DNA from: Diabrotica undecimpunctata
Taxonomy: Eukaryota; Arthropoda; Insecta; Coleoptera; Chrysomelidae
Assembly: GCF_040954645.1 (NCBI RefSeq)
Contig: NC_092810.1
Span: forward strand, 74,612,660 to 74,676,659
Length of the DNA stretch: 64,000 nt
Direction: 5' to 3'
Position 1 is the first letter of the stretch, and every line of letters begins with the position of its first letter. Below, piece by piece: positions 35,487 to 45,862 of the stretch. The notes beneath the pieces were generated by a model that made no database searches, was not told where the DNA came from, and saw only the letters and a program-made list of their open reading frames with translations. A program made the translations under genes and the position numbers.

Positions 35487-36119
35487 TGTTGGAGAATAAT
35501 AATCTCCAACCAAATAATTCTATTTCAAAACAAATAAAAATATTTCCGTCGCATCTGTTACCTAAATAAATTCCTTACCTGCATTGACTTATTTCTTAGA
35601 ATGTTAATCTCCGCCCATATTGACCTTAAACCGGTAGATCCTTCAAAATGCATAGACAATTATTTCGGAGTGGCTAGGGGAAGCCAGTGAATTAGCAACA
35701 GTTGTAGGGTTTAGACCTACTTTTCAAGTTTCGGAGAGTTTTTCTCCACGTTCGCAATCGCAAGTTACGCAATATATCGGGAACCCTTAATGTGAAGTGT
35801 TATGGTGTTTTCGTTCGTAAACTGTAATTTTCTAATTAGGTTCCTTACGATTAGTTATTCACTCACAGTTTATAAGTTTCTATTTCTTGCCTTTTTTCAA
35901 TTACAGTTCTAGCTAAACAAGTTATTGTTTTATTTCACTCTATCAATCTATTCAACAGGCCAGACTAAATCACATTTAAGAGTCCATTTAAGTTTCTATT
36001 ACTGAGCATTCGAAGGCTAGCGGAACAATTAGACTTACAGCAAGTACAAACCGCTGAAAGAGACACTGTTAGCATATAAGACTCTTCGTGAAGGGATGTT
36101 GAAAACCGGCATCCCTCCA
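35487..36119 (+). repeat. Element 4, 5' LTR
   Basis: 633 bp, matches 41948-42580 with about four or five differences. An antisense open frame across its end (36035-36256) is not a gene. Confidence 0.95.
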
Positions 36120-36651
36120 TTTGTTAACTTCGTGCCGGATTTTGATTTTACTAGCCGACTTTCTGGCCTAAAAACATTCAATTTATATAATTCTGTGCTT
36201 TCAAAAAGACAGTAAAAGTTTCGTGTGTTTCGGATATTCTCGTCGATAGACAACAATTCTTAGAGACATAGTGAGTGCGTTGTTTATTCTACGGACAAAC
36301 AAACATTCGATAAACAAAACAAAACCGTGATAGTTTATAGAAAACCAGTGATTATTTCCAGAAATGCGCTTCCAGGACTAGCTGATTCCAGAGAGGGATA
36401 GGCAGCCCACACTCAAGTACTAAGAACCCAGGGGTGACGTACAATCAAACTTTTTTATATAAATTCAAAAATCTATTTTAGTGCAAATTAGTGTTCTTAT
36501 AAAGTAACATTGTTAAAGAACTATTTAGGGTTAAATTTTTAGTTTAGCTTATTGCATGCTTGTTAAAATTCAAAATTAATAATTCAGAATTAATTAATTC
36601 AAAAATAAATAATAATTTCATTTAAAAAATAAATAAATTAAAGTTATTACA
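36120..36651 (+). other. Element 4 primer site and leader
   Basis: The bases after the LTR (TTTGTTAACTTCGTGCCGGAT) share TTCG.GCCGGAT with the element 1 primer site but lack its TGGTCC start, so primer usage is uncertain. The rest is a non-repetitive leader with GTGACGTAC and AT-rich sequence up to the gag ATG. Confidence 0.55.
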
Positions 36652-37704
36652 ATGAGCAATAAAGGTTTAAATAAATTAACAAAAAAGAAGCATTCTATAT
36701 TAGATTCTGTTGGTAGAATTCAAGCGTGGCTAGAAATAAACCACGACTCGGAAAAAGATATTTTCTCATTCAAAACGCGAGAAGATAGGTTAAAAGACCT
36801 TTTCTCTGACTTCAGCAGCGTACAGGATGAAATTGAATTCCTGGACGACTCTCAAGAGTCTGATCGTGCTTTGTTTGAAGAAGATTATTTTGCGACGCTT
36901 TCAAAAATTCAAAATTCAATTAAATCATTGGAAATTACCAATACAGGAAGCGCTGCTAAACAAATGTCAGTAAAACTCCCAGAAATCAGTATAAACAAAT
37001 TTTCTGGACACGTAAGTGATTTTGAAAGCTTCTATGAACTATTCGACACACTGATAATAAAAAATCAGTCCCTTTCTGATATCCAAAGATTTCTTTACTT
37101 AAAAAGTTACCTACAGGGTGATTCTCTAAAGTTGGTGGATTCTTTGAAAGTCACCAATGAAAATTTTTCAATTGCTTTGGATATTCTAAAAAACCGCTAT
37201 CAAAATAAGGTCACAATCATAAATTCTTATTTAACAGAAATTCTAGACATTCCTACACTGAGAAACAGCTCACCGCAAATTCTCAGAAATTTTCTAACAA
37301 CTGTAACAAAAAGTATGCAACTGCTAAAAAATTTGCAATTTTCAAGTTCAGAGCTCATTGATATAATTTTAGTTTTTCTGCTACAAAGCAAATTAGACTT
37401 TTCAACAAGGAGACTTTTTGAAACTGAGCGAAATCATACAGATATACCAAATTTAGATGCTTTTCTTAAATTTTTGGAAAAAAGGTGCATTGTTCTGGAA
37501 AGTCTAGAAAATACAAATCCTAGGCAAACCAAAACGGTAAAAGTTTCACATCATGCATACAGTAATAACACATTAGAGGATTCAAATAAAAATAATATTT
37601 CAAATAATTTAGTTTCTGACTTTTATTGTATCTACTGCAAAAACAAGGACATAAAATTTATAAATGTCAATTTTTCAAAAACATTCAGCATGATGACAGA
37701 ATAA
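36652..37704 (+). CDS. Element 4 gag
   Basis: 350 codons from ATG 36652. The structural protein forms the virus-like particle. The N-terminal 100 residues are helical and charged. KLPEISINKFSGHVSDFESF at about 108-127 is the conserved BEL gag (DUF1759-like) start, continuing through ENFSIALDILKNRYQNK. A second helical domain has RRLFETER and DAFLKFLEKRC. The CCHC box begins at C326 (CIYC), but the frame leaves it after Lys330 and ends at 37704. The true continuation lies in the overlapping pol frame. The shift sits in a run of five A (37639-37643). Confidence 0.9.
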   Translation: MSNKGLNKLTKKKHSILDSVGRIQAWLEINHDSEKDIFSFKTREDRLKDLFSDFSSVQDEIEFLDDSQESDRALFEEDYFATLSKIQNSIKSLEITNTGSAAKQMSVKLPEISINKFSGHVSDFESFYELFDTLIIKNQSLSDIQRFLYLKSYLQGDSLKLVDSLKVTNENFSIALDILKNRYQNKVTIINSYLTEILDIPTLRNSSPQILRNFLTTVTKSMQLLKNLQFSSSELIDIILVFLLQSKLDFSTRRLFETERNHTDIPNLDAFLKFLEKRCIVLESLENTNPRQTKTVKVSHHAYSNNTLEDSNKNNISNNLVSDFYCIYCKNKDIKFINVNFSKTFSMMTE

Positions 37705-40700
37705 AATTCGTAAATTCAAAAGGTCTCTGCGTAAACTGCCTAGGTAGGCATAATTCTAAAAACTGCTCCTCAAAACATGGGTGCACCATATGTAAAAAGC
37801 GCCATAACACTGTTCTTCACATTTCGGGTAAAAATTATACTTTTTCTACGACTCATAACAATGAAAGTCCGTCAACTTCTACAAATTCAAACAATTACGA
37901 ACGCGAGCATTCGTCTAATTCAAATTTTCAAGGTCCTTCGGTTCAAGGGCAAGAACCTCTTACAAATTCTTTTTCTGCTTTGTCCGTAAAAAATTCAAAC
38001 ATACTTCTCGCTACGGCCAAAGTCACCATTTTCGACAAAAACGGGAGGCCTTTAACGGCCCGATTGTTACTCGATACAGGAAGTCAGAATAGCTTTTGTA
38101 CCCGGTGTCTCGCTGATAGGCTGGGTTATAAGCCGTATGACATTTCTCTAAATATCTCTGGCATAGGCCAAAATAATTCGGTTTCAAAAAAGATGGTCAA
38201 CATAAAATTGCATTCTAACTATAATAAAAAGTCTTTCAAAATTCCATGTGCTATCTTAGAAAATATTACTTGCAATCTTCCACAGTTCCGCATTCTTACA
38301 AAAAAGTTACCAATTCCAGGGGACGTTTTTCTCGCCGATGATTCCTTTCACAAACCTAGTCAAATAGACATCTTGGTTGGGGCAGATTTGTACTACGACC
38401 TAATTCTTCCGGAAATAATTCCTCTTGGCCCCAGGCTTCCAATCTTGCAGGCTTCGCATCTGGGGTACCTAATTGCCGGCGTGATAGCTCCTCACTTGAC
38501 GGCACCCACAGTAGCAAACAATGTTTCTGGAGAGGTTGCTCTACTTTCTACGTGTAGCACGGATGAGCTGCTCACAAAATTTTGGATCATGGAAGAACTT
38601 TCTCAAAAACCTATTCTGTCGGAAGCTGACGAGCTGGCCAAACAAATATTTCAAACTACAACAAAGATCCTTGAAAATGGACGCTTTGAAGTAGATATTC
38701 CATTAAAAAGTGCACAAGAACACCAATTACTGGGTGATTCATTTTCCATAGCCAAACGGCGTTTTCTCTCGCTCGAAAATAAATTCCAAAAAGATAAAAA
38801 ATTATTTTTCGAGTACAAAAACTTCATTGACACATATATTTCTTCAGGGCATGCTGAATATGTACCGCTTTCGTTCGTGAATGAAAATTCGGACAAAAAA
38901 TATTTTATTCCACATTTGTGTGTCATCAACGAACAAAATAAAAGTAAAACTTTGCGTGTCGTCATGGATGCTAGTTGTAAAAGCTCTACAGGAAAAAGTC
39001 TGAACGATATTTCATTAAAAGGATATCATGTGCAACCTGATCTATTCGATATTCTGGTTCGTTTCAGGCAATACAAATTCATATTTTCCTGTGATATTCA
39101 AAAAATGTTTCGACAGACGTGGATCAACAAAGATCAACGTTTTCTACAAAATATTCTGTGGAGGGACGATACCCACGATTCTATAAAATGTATTCAACTT
39201 AATACTGTTACATACGGGACGAACAGCGCCCCATTTCTTGCGACAAGAGTCTTGAAAGAGATTTCAAATAAAAATAAAATTCAATTCCCATTGGCCTCAC
39301 ATTTTCTCGAAACCCAATTCTACGTAGATGATGGTTTATGTGGGTCAAATTCTAGTGAAGAATTGCTCGAAATACTTCAGCAATTAAATTCTGTTCTAAA
39401 CCGCCATGGTTTTACATTACATAAATTTCATTCAAATTCATCCATATTCCTACAACAAATCAATCCAAAACATTTAAAAAATACTACTCAGGAATATGAC
39501 CTAAATTTCGATTCTACTTCCAGCAAAGTTCTAGGCCTAAAATGGGACCCTGCGGAAGACCAAATAACAATATCCGTCCCCGAAAATAATTTCTGCCCCC
39601 CAGTAACAAAAAGAAAAATCCTGTCTGCATTAGCACAATGTTTCGACCCTCTGGGACTTATCAATCCATTCATTGTTAAAGGCAAAATGCTTATGCAGAA
39701 ACTCTATCTGCAAAAAATTCACTGGGACACAGAAATTTTGGACAAAAATATTTTAAACGATTGGAACAAGTTTCTACAGGACTTGTCACAATTAAAAAAT
39801 TTAAAAATTCCTCGTTTCTACTTTTCTGAAATAGTAATTCTAAAGGTTGAGCTTCATGGATTTTCTGACAGCAGCTTGGCAGCTTATGGCGCATGCGTAT
39901 ACCTGAGAACTTTCTATGCCGATGAGACCATATTCTGTGCATTAGTTTCTTCCAAATCAAGGATAACTCCGTTAAAGACGGTAACACTTCCTAGGCTTGA
40001 GCTGTGCGCAATGGTTCTCCTTTCAAAACTTGTTTCAAAAATAATTTCTATCTTTGAAAGTCAACCTGTAAAATTTCATTCAGTCACCCTCTGGTCAGAC
40101 TCCCAGGTAGCTCTGTCGTGGTGTAAAAGTCACCCAAGTCGGTGGTCGGTTTTCGTGGCTCACCGGGTAGCACTTGTCCAGGAGTTGACTCAAAACTTTA
40201 CATGGCTTCACATAAAGTCTGCACAAAATGCCGCAGACCTTCTTTCTCGAGGAATGTCTGGTTCTGAAATTCTCAATAGCGATTTCTGGTGGCAAGGCCC
40301 TAAATGCTTACGAGATAAAAATTTCAATGTTTCCAATCTAGCAAATGACAAAGTGCTCGAAAACCTGCCCGAGGAACGAAAAATAAGCCTCGTGGTAAAT
40401 TCTAACGTAGAAAACTTCTGGATGAGAATTTTTTCACGTTTCTCAAATATTTCACGCTTAAAACGTACAGTAGCGTACGTATTTCGGTTTATTTCTAATT
40501 GTAAAAAACAAAAAATTTCTGAACCCCTTTCTGTGGCGGAGTTAAATTATGCTATGGATTTCATCATCAAACAAATTCAAGGTGATGCATTCTCAAAAGA
40601 AATTGCGGAGCTTAAAAATAACAAATTTATTTCAAATAAAAACATCGTTTCACTAAAACCATTTGTAGATTCTTCTAATTTTCTCAGAGTTGGAGGCAGA

Positions 40701-41915
40701 CTTACAAACTGTCCCAACATAGACTATTTGCAAAAACATGCGATACTACTTCCATCCAAGAATCATACCGTCAATCTTATTATCAAAAATGAGCATATCA
40801 GATTGGGACATGCTGGTGCTCAAACAGTTCTCTCAAACCTTCGGTTGAAATTCTGGCCTCTCAATGGTCTAAAGGAAGCAAAACGAATTATTCGCAACTG
40901 CACCACATGTTTCCGATTTTCGTGCACTCCTGCACAACAGCTAAAGGGTAACTTACCTGAAGATAGGTTGTCCATTACAACAAGACCTTTTCAAAAAATA
41001 GGTGTAGATTATGGTGGACCCTTTCTGTTAAAATCTTCTTCACTCCGAAAAGCGCCAAAAGTCAAGGCATACATAGCCATTTTCGTGTGCATGGTGACCA
41101 AAGCTGTGCACATAGTAGTTGTTTCTGATTTAACAACTTCTTCCTTTCTATTAACACTCAAAAGGTTCATCTCCCGACGTGGTAACCCAACCGTCATTTA
41201 CAGTGACAATGCCACATGTTTTTCTGGTGCAAGAAACCAACTCTACGACTTATACAAATTCTTTAAAAATAAGTCAAATTCTCAAACCATTGTGGAATAT
41301 CTATCTGAAAATCAAATCTCATGGAAGTTTATTCCCCCTAGATCTCCTCATTGGGCTGGGATCTGGGAAGCTTCAGTAAAAAGCGCTAAATATCATATGC
41401 GTAGACTAATAGGCTCTTCTTCTTTCACTTTCGAACAGTTTTATACTGTCATGGTTCAAATTGAAGCTGTGATGAATTCAAGGCCTATCTGTGCCATGTC
41501 CAGCGACCCTTCCGATTACACTTTTCTCAGTCCTGGGCACTTTATAATAGGCTCCAGCCTGACTGCGCATCCTGAGCAAAACTTAGAAAAAATCCCGGAA
41601 AATAAACTATTCGTGTTTCAACAAATTGCGAAAGTACAACAAAGTTTCTGGAAAAAGTGGTCTGTTGACTACTTAAACCGCTTACAAAACTCTCCAAAAT
41701 GGTCCCGACCAAGGGATAACATACAAGTCAATGACTTAGTTCTTCTGAGAGAGGACGATGTACCTCCTCTAAAATGGCCTCTAGCACGGGTAGTTGATAC
41801 AATGCCCGGTCAAGATGGCAAAGTCAGAGTGGTCAAGTTAAAGACCATCAATGGTCAATTTACAAGGGCAATCTCTAAAATTTCGGTTCTCCCTAGGCAA
41901 GATAAAGAAGAGTAG
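37626..41915 (+). CDS. Element 4 pol: protease, RT, RNase H, integrase
   Basis: A frame of 1,429 codons counted from a non-ATG codon inside the gag overlap, so its real start depends on a frame change or on an intact ancestor. In order: CCHC remainder (GHKIYKC, then LCVNCLGRH...C), aspartic protease LLLD150TGSQ, RT with VVMDASCKS and catalytic Y566VDD, RNase H with GFSD748SS and WSD825SQV, integrase zinc finger (HIRLGHAGAQTVL, then CTTC), DDE core D1128 (GVDYGG), D1194 (YSDNAT), E1248 (GIWEASVKSAKYH), and the BEL C-terminal domain LVLLREDDVPPLKW. All catalytic residues are present. Stop at 41913-41915, just before the purine tract. It could supply enzymes to the deleted BEL relatives, but cross-family use is unproven. 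Confidence 0.95.
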   Translation: MYLLQKQGHKIYKCQFFKNIQHDDRIKFVNSKGLCVNCLGRHNSKNCSSKHGCTICKKRHNTVLHISGKNYTFSTTHNNESPSTSTNSNNYEREHSSNSNFQGPSVQGQEPLTNSFSALSVKNSNILLATAKVTIFDKNGRPLTARLLLDTGSQNSFCTRCLADRLGYKPYDISLNISGIGQNNSVSKKMVNIKLHSNYNKKSFKIPCAILENITCNLPQFRILTKKLPIPGDVFLADDSFHKPSQIDILVGADLYYDLILPEIIPLGPRLPILQASHLGYLIAGVIAPHLTAPTVANNVSGEVALLSTCSTDELLTKFWIMEELSQKPILSEADELAKQIFQTTTKILENGRFEVDIPLKSAQEHQLLGDSFSIAKRRFLSLENKFQKDKKLFFEYKNFIDTYISSGHAEYVPLSFVNENSDKKYFIPHLCVINEQNKSKTLRVVMDASCKSSTGKSLNDISLKGYHVQPDLFDILVRFRQYKFIFSCDIQKMFRQTWINKDQRFLQNILWRDDTHDSIKCIQLNTVTYGTNSAPFLATRVLKEISNKNKIQFPLASHFLETQFYVDDGLCGSNSSEELLEILQQLNSVLNRHGFTLHKFHSNSSIFLQQINPKHLKNTTQEYDLNFDSTSSKVLGLKWDPAEDQITISVPENNFCPPVTKRKILSALAQCFDPLGLINPFIVKGKMLMQKLYLQKIHWDTEILDKNILNDWNKFLQDLSQLKNLKIPRFYFSEIVILKVELHGFSDSSLAAYGACVYLRTFYADETIFCALVSSKSRITPLKTVTLPRLELCAMVLLSKLVSKIISIFESQPVKFHSVTLWSDSQVALSWCKSHPSRWSVFVAHRVALVQELTQNFTWLHIKSAQNAADLLSRGMSGSEILNSDFWWQGPKCLRDKNFNVSNLANDKVLENLPEERKISLVVNSNVENFWMRIFSRFSNISRLKRTVAYVFRFISNCKKQKISEPLSVAELNYAMDFIIKQIQGDAFSKEIAELKNNKFISNKNIVSLKPFVDSSNFLRVGGRLTNCPNIDYLQKHAILLPSKNHTVNLIIKNEHIRLGHAGAQTVLSNLRLKFWPLNGLKEAKRIIRNCTTCFRFSCTPAQQLKGNLPEDRLSITTRPFQKIGVDYGGPFLLKSSSLRKAPKVKAYIAIFVCMVTKAVHIVVVSDLTTSSFLLTLKRFISRRGNPTVIYSDNATCFSGARNQLYDLYKFFKNKSNSQTIVEYLSENQISWKFIPPRSPHWAGIWEASVKSAKYHMRRLIGSSSFTFEQFYTVMVQIEAVMNSRPICAMSSDPSDYTFLSPGHFIIGSSLTAHPEQNLEKIPENKLFVFQQIAKVQQSFWKKWSVDYLNRLQNSPKWSRPRDNIQVNDLVLLREDDVPPLKWPLARVVDTMPGQDGKVRVVKLKTINGQFTRAISKISVLPRQDKEE

Positions 41916-41934
41916 GTTAGACCACAAGGCTATA

Positions 41935-41947
41935 ACGCCCGGGGGAA
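41935..41947 (+). other. Element 4 polypurine tract
   Basis: CGCCCGGGGGAA directly precedes the TG of the 3' LTR. Confidence 0.65.
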
Positions 41948-42580
41948 TGTTGGAGAATAATAATCTCCAACCAAATAATTCTATTTCAAAACAAATAAAA
42001 ATATTTCCGTCGCATCTGTTACCTAAATAAATTCCTTGCCTGCATTGACTTATTTCTTAGAATGTTAATCTCCGCCCATATTGACCTTAAACCGGTAGAT
42101 CCTTCAAAATGCATAGACAATTATTTCGGAGTGGCTAGGGGAAGCCAGTGAATTAGCAACAGTTGTAGGGTTTAGACCTACTTTTCAAGTTTCGGAGAGT
42201 TTTTCTCCACGTTCGCAATCGCAAGTTACGCAATATATCGGGAACCCTTAATGTGAAGTGTTATGGTGTTTTCGTTCGTAAACTGTAATTTTCTAATTAG
42301 GTTCCTTACGATTAGTTATTCACTCACAGTTTATAAGTTTCTATTTCTTGCCCTTTTTCAAATACAGTTCTAGCTAAACAAGTTATTGTTTTATTTCACT
42401 CTATCAATCTATTCAACAGGCCAGACTAAATCACATTTAAGAGTCCATTTAAGTTTCTATTACTGAGCATTCGAAGGCTAGCGGAACAATTGGACTTACA
42501 GCAAGTACAAACCGCTGAAAGAGACACTGTTAGCATATAAGACTCTTCGTGAAGGGATGTTGAAAACCGGCATCCCTCCA
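41948..42580 (+). repeat. Element 4, 3' LTR
   Basis: 633 bp, followed by GAAGC. The LINE reading frame resumes immediately afterwards. Confidence 0.95.
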
Positions 42581-42585
42581 GAAGC

Positions 42586-44753
42586 AATGATTAAAAGGCA
42601 TAAACGGAAAAAGAAAGTGCAACGTAAATTTAACTTTGAAAAACTGCAAAAATTTGAGGTAAAGCAGGACTATCAAAAGGATATACAAGAAACCTACGCT
42701 AAACAAGATAGTACTACTGTGAGTAACATACAACAAAAGTTCTTGAAAATGACAAACACTATAAAGGAAGCTACGTCGAAGAACATACCAAGAGCAAAAA
42801 GATTTAGAAAAAACCACTGGTTCAATGACGAATGCAGAACAGAGTTAAAAAAAAGATCAGATTTGAGATTAAAAAGTTTACGTTCGCAAAAACAAGACGA
42901 CCTAGAAAGGTATGCCGTACAACGAAAAAAAGTAAAGAGAATCCTAAGGGAGCGGAAACGAAAGTATATGGAGAATAAAATTAAGCGCATTGAAAAAAAT
43001 TACAAGAAAAATGAAATAAAAAATTTTTATAAAGAAGTAAAATACATTAAAACTGGGTACCAGGGAAGAACGATGAATGTAAAAGACAAGCAAGGAAACC
43101 TGATAGTGGATGAAGACCAAATATGTGAAAGGTGGAAAGAATATTTCGAAGAGATACTAAATGACGAAGTGACTACTGAAGAAAATTGTTATGTTCCTAG
43201 ACCTCAAATAGTAATAGAAGAAATACCAAAGCCCACAAGAGAAGAAATTGAAGAAATAATAAAAGATATGAAAAACCAAAAAAGTCCCGGGGAGAGCGGC
43301 ATTGTGGCAGAGAACATAAAATATGGAGGAGAGGTCTTAATAAACAAACTTGGTGAGCTAATACTAGAAGTATGGGATGCCGAAGAAATGCCTCAAGAAT
43401 GGAATAAGTCGATTATAATTCCTATACACAAAAAGGGAGATAGAACTGAATGCACAAACTATAGAGGAATATCCTTATTAGAAGTAATGTATAAAGTACT
43501 CGCCATTCTAATTAAAAAACGATTAGAAATATATATAGAGAAGAATCTAGGAGAATACCAGGGAGGATTTCGGAAAGGAAGATCAACAACCGATCAAATT
43601 TTTATGCTAAAACAAATCCTGACCAATTGCTATGAATACAACATTTCAGCACAAGTACTTTTTATTGATTACAAAGCTGCCTACGATACAATAAACAGAA
43701 ACAAGTTAATAGAAACACTAAAAGAATTCCAAGTGCCAGAAAAAATAATAAGATTGGTAAAAAATGACAATTAGACAAACCATTTGTGCTGTGAGATGCA
43801 ACGGTACAGTCTCAGAAGAATTCGAAGTGAAAAAAAGTGTTCGCCAAGGAGACCCGTTATCTACATTGCTATTCAATATAGTTCTAGAAAAAATTGTAAG
43901 GATTAGTGGGATAAATAGGTCCGGTACTATTTTATACAAGGAGCACCAATGCTTAGCATACGCTGATGATGTGGTTCTCATTGCAAGAAATGGAAAAGAA
44001 CTATCAAATATAACAAAAAGACTGATTCGGGAAAGCTCTAAAATGGGACTGAAAGTTAATATTAATAAATCGAAGTACATGGAGATCTCGAGCAAAAAAG
44101 GAATAAGCACCAGGGGATCCTTTAAATTGGAGGTGGAGAATGGATCAGTTGTAGAATTCGAGAAGGTGGATGAATATATGTACTTAGGTACTCTTATTGA
44201 TCAGACATGTAAAGAAGAAACTGAAATTAACCTGAGACTGACCAAGAGCAACAGGTGTGCTGGAGCCATGAGCAAAATAATTAAGGCCAAAGATATATCT
44301 CGTAATACAAAAATAAGAGTATACAAAACTATAATTAGACCCACAATGCTATACGCTGCCGAGACATGGACTATGAACAAAACCGTACAGAACACATTGG
44401 AAGCATGGGAAAGAAAGATACTTCGCAGAATATTTGGTGGAAAAGTAGTAGAAGGAGAATGGAGAAGACGAACTAATGCAGAAGTGTATCAGTTGTATGC
44501 TAACCCTACAATAACAAATGTGGTGAAAAAACGTAGACTAGAATGGCTCGGCCATCTAGAAAGAATGCAAGGTAATAGACTAGTCAAGAATGTTGCTTGA
44601 AGAGTACCTGAGGGCAAAAAAAAGAGAGGAAGACCAAGAAAGAAATGGAGAGATGCAGTGATGGAAGATGTCAGAGAGATGGGAATCAGAGATTGGAAGC
44701 TGTTAGCTAAGAATAGAAAACGATGGAAATTATCCATCCAGCAATGGGCCTAA
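42586..44753 (+). pseudogene. LINE ORF2 C-terminal part: reverse transcriptase
   Basis: Continues the endonuclease frame after the BEL insertion. A long basic linker (RKKVKRILRERKRKYMENKI) precedes RT motifs WNKSIIIPIHKKGDRTECTN, YRGISLLEVMYKVL, QGGFRKGRSTTDQI and FIDYKAAYDTI. An extra base in the A-run near 43759-43764 shifts the frame. It continues with VRQGDPLSTLLFN, LAYADDVVLIA (catalytic), YLGTLI and YAAETWTMN. A TGA at 44598-44600 precedes the C terminus GRPRKKWRDAV...IRDWKLLAK, natural stop 44751-44753. No RNase H. RTE-like by layout. Confidence 0.88.
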
Positions 44754-44792
44754 AAGGCCTGTTAACGCTGTACATACATAAGACGTCGACAT

Positions 44793-45845
44793 GTTGCATC
44801 TTGGATTAATAATACAAGAAAGATACTAAAAAATACAGGTAAATCATATAAAAGTCGTGATAGTACAACCAGTTTGCGAAATCATTAAAACCGATGTGTT
44901 CAGAAAATTTTAGACAAAAATGTTCTTCAAAAACTAGTACCGATAAAAGGATTTCCCTTTTCCATAAATTTTGGAATTTAGGCAAGAGGGAAAAGCAATT
45001 GGGTTTTGTAGCTTACTTAGTACTAAAACAAAAAAAGCGAAGGGTTTTTACTGATACAGTATCAAGGCGTAATTTTACTTTTATTTATAGACTGAAAGTG
45101 ACAAGACGTGATAAGGACGAATTTATATCTGTTTGTAAAAAGAGGTTTTTAAATACTTTCTCTATAAGTGAACAGTTTGTCTACACTGCTTTGAAAAATC
45201 TAGACAATACTAGCGGTTTGATATAAATATACTAGAGAAGACGCCATCACAATGATCGTAAGGTGATAACCGAAGACGTTGACAAAAGTGTTTGTGATCA
45301 CATCAAGTCCATTCAACCCGTAGAATCTCATTATACACGAAGTAGAAGTGATAATCTTTATTTGGATAGCGACTTAAATTTCCATAGCTTATTTGATTTA
45401 TACAAGAAATGGTTTTTCGAACAGGTATACTTCTCTATAGCTAATAGTGAATGACAATATCGTGATATTGTTAACGAACATTTTAAATTGAGTGTTTACG
45501 TTCCCATAAAGGACCAATATGATAAATGTCACTTTGCCATTTACAAAAACAAATCTAAACTAACATTGCTTGAAATACAGATTTATGAATCACATCTGCA
45601 TAGTAAAAATCTCACGCGTGAAAGAAAGTGCTTTGATAAAAACGAAGCTAAAACCTCTAAGGGAAAACATGAACAGTTACATTCGATTTTCAGAAAGTAC
45701 TCAATGATCCACACGGTAATTTATTATCTTTAGTATAAACGTAAACTATCAATATTCATCTTCACTGTTTTCAATGTGGTGGAAAAAGAAAGTACTTATT
45801 TTATGTGGCAAGAAGGGCAGGACAAAAGGGGCGCTAATGAGCTTT
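44793..45845 (+). pseudogene. Transposase-like gene, 3' part after the LINE
   Basis: Resumes directly after the 17-bp duplication: SWINNTRKILKNTGKSYKSR. In several frames it then reads FWNLGKREKQLGFVAYLVLK, NFTFIYRLKVTRRDKDEFIS, VCKKRFLNTFSIS, HIKSIQPVESHYTRSRSDN, LYLDSDLNFHSLFDLYKKW, HFKLSVYVPIKDQYDKCHFA, and finally KRKLSIFIFTVFNVVEKEST and KRGANEL. This order recurs in a common insect repeat-encoded protein family with a Cys-rich middle and presumed transposase C terminus, which is cut off here by a LINE fragment at about 45860. At least three frame breaks. I do not know its transposon superfamily. Confidence 0.6.
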
Positions 45846-45862
45846 CTACGTCTTCTTCTTCC

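Larger units (their letters stand above)
35487..42580 (+). mobile_element. Near-intact BEL/Pao LTR retrotransposon (element 4)
   Basis: LTRs of 633 bp each (35487-36119, 41948-42580), TGTTGGAG...CCTCCA, with only a handful of differences by eye. Target duplication GAAGC lies at 35482-35486 and 42581-42585 inside the LINE ORF2. The interior codes gag and a pol with protease, RT, RNase H and integrase in BEL order. A purine tract (CCGGGGGAA) abuts the 3' LTR. The single visible defect is a one-base frame change at the gag CCHC box. No envelope gene. It is the only element in the window with a full enzyme set. Confidence 0.95.
33511..44775 (+). mobile_element. Full-length two-ORF LINE, interrupted by a BEL element
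   Basis: Flanked by a 17-bp duplication, ACATAAGACGTCGACAT, at 33494-33510 and 44776-44792. With the BEL insertion (35487-42580) and its extra GAAGC removed, the LINE is about 4.17 kb: a 5' region of roughly 370 bp, ORF1 (coiled coil), ORF2 (endonuclease and RT, no RNase H) and a very short 3' end with TACATACATA. The host coding sequence resumes after the duplication. Full length with few disabling changes, so relatively young, but older than the BEL element inside it. Confidence 0.88.

Noticed and set aside
36035..36256. Minus-strand 73-codon frame as a small gene
   Set aside because: It spans the end of the element 4 LTR and the primer site; no similarity recognised.
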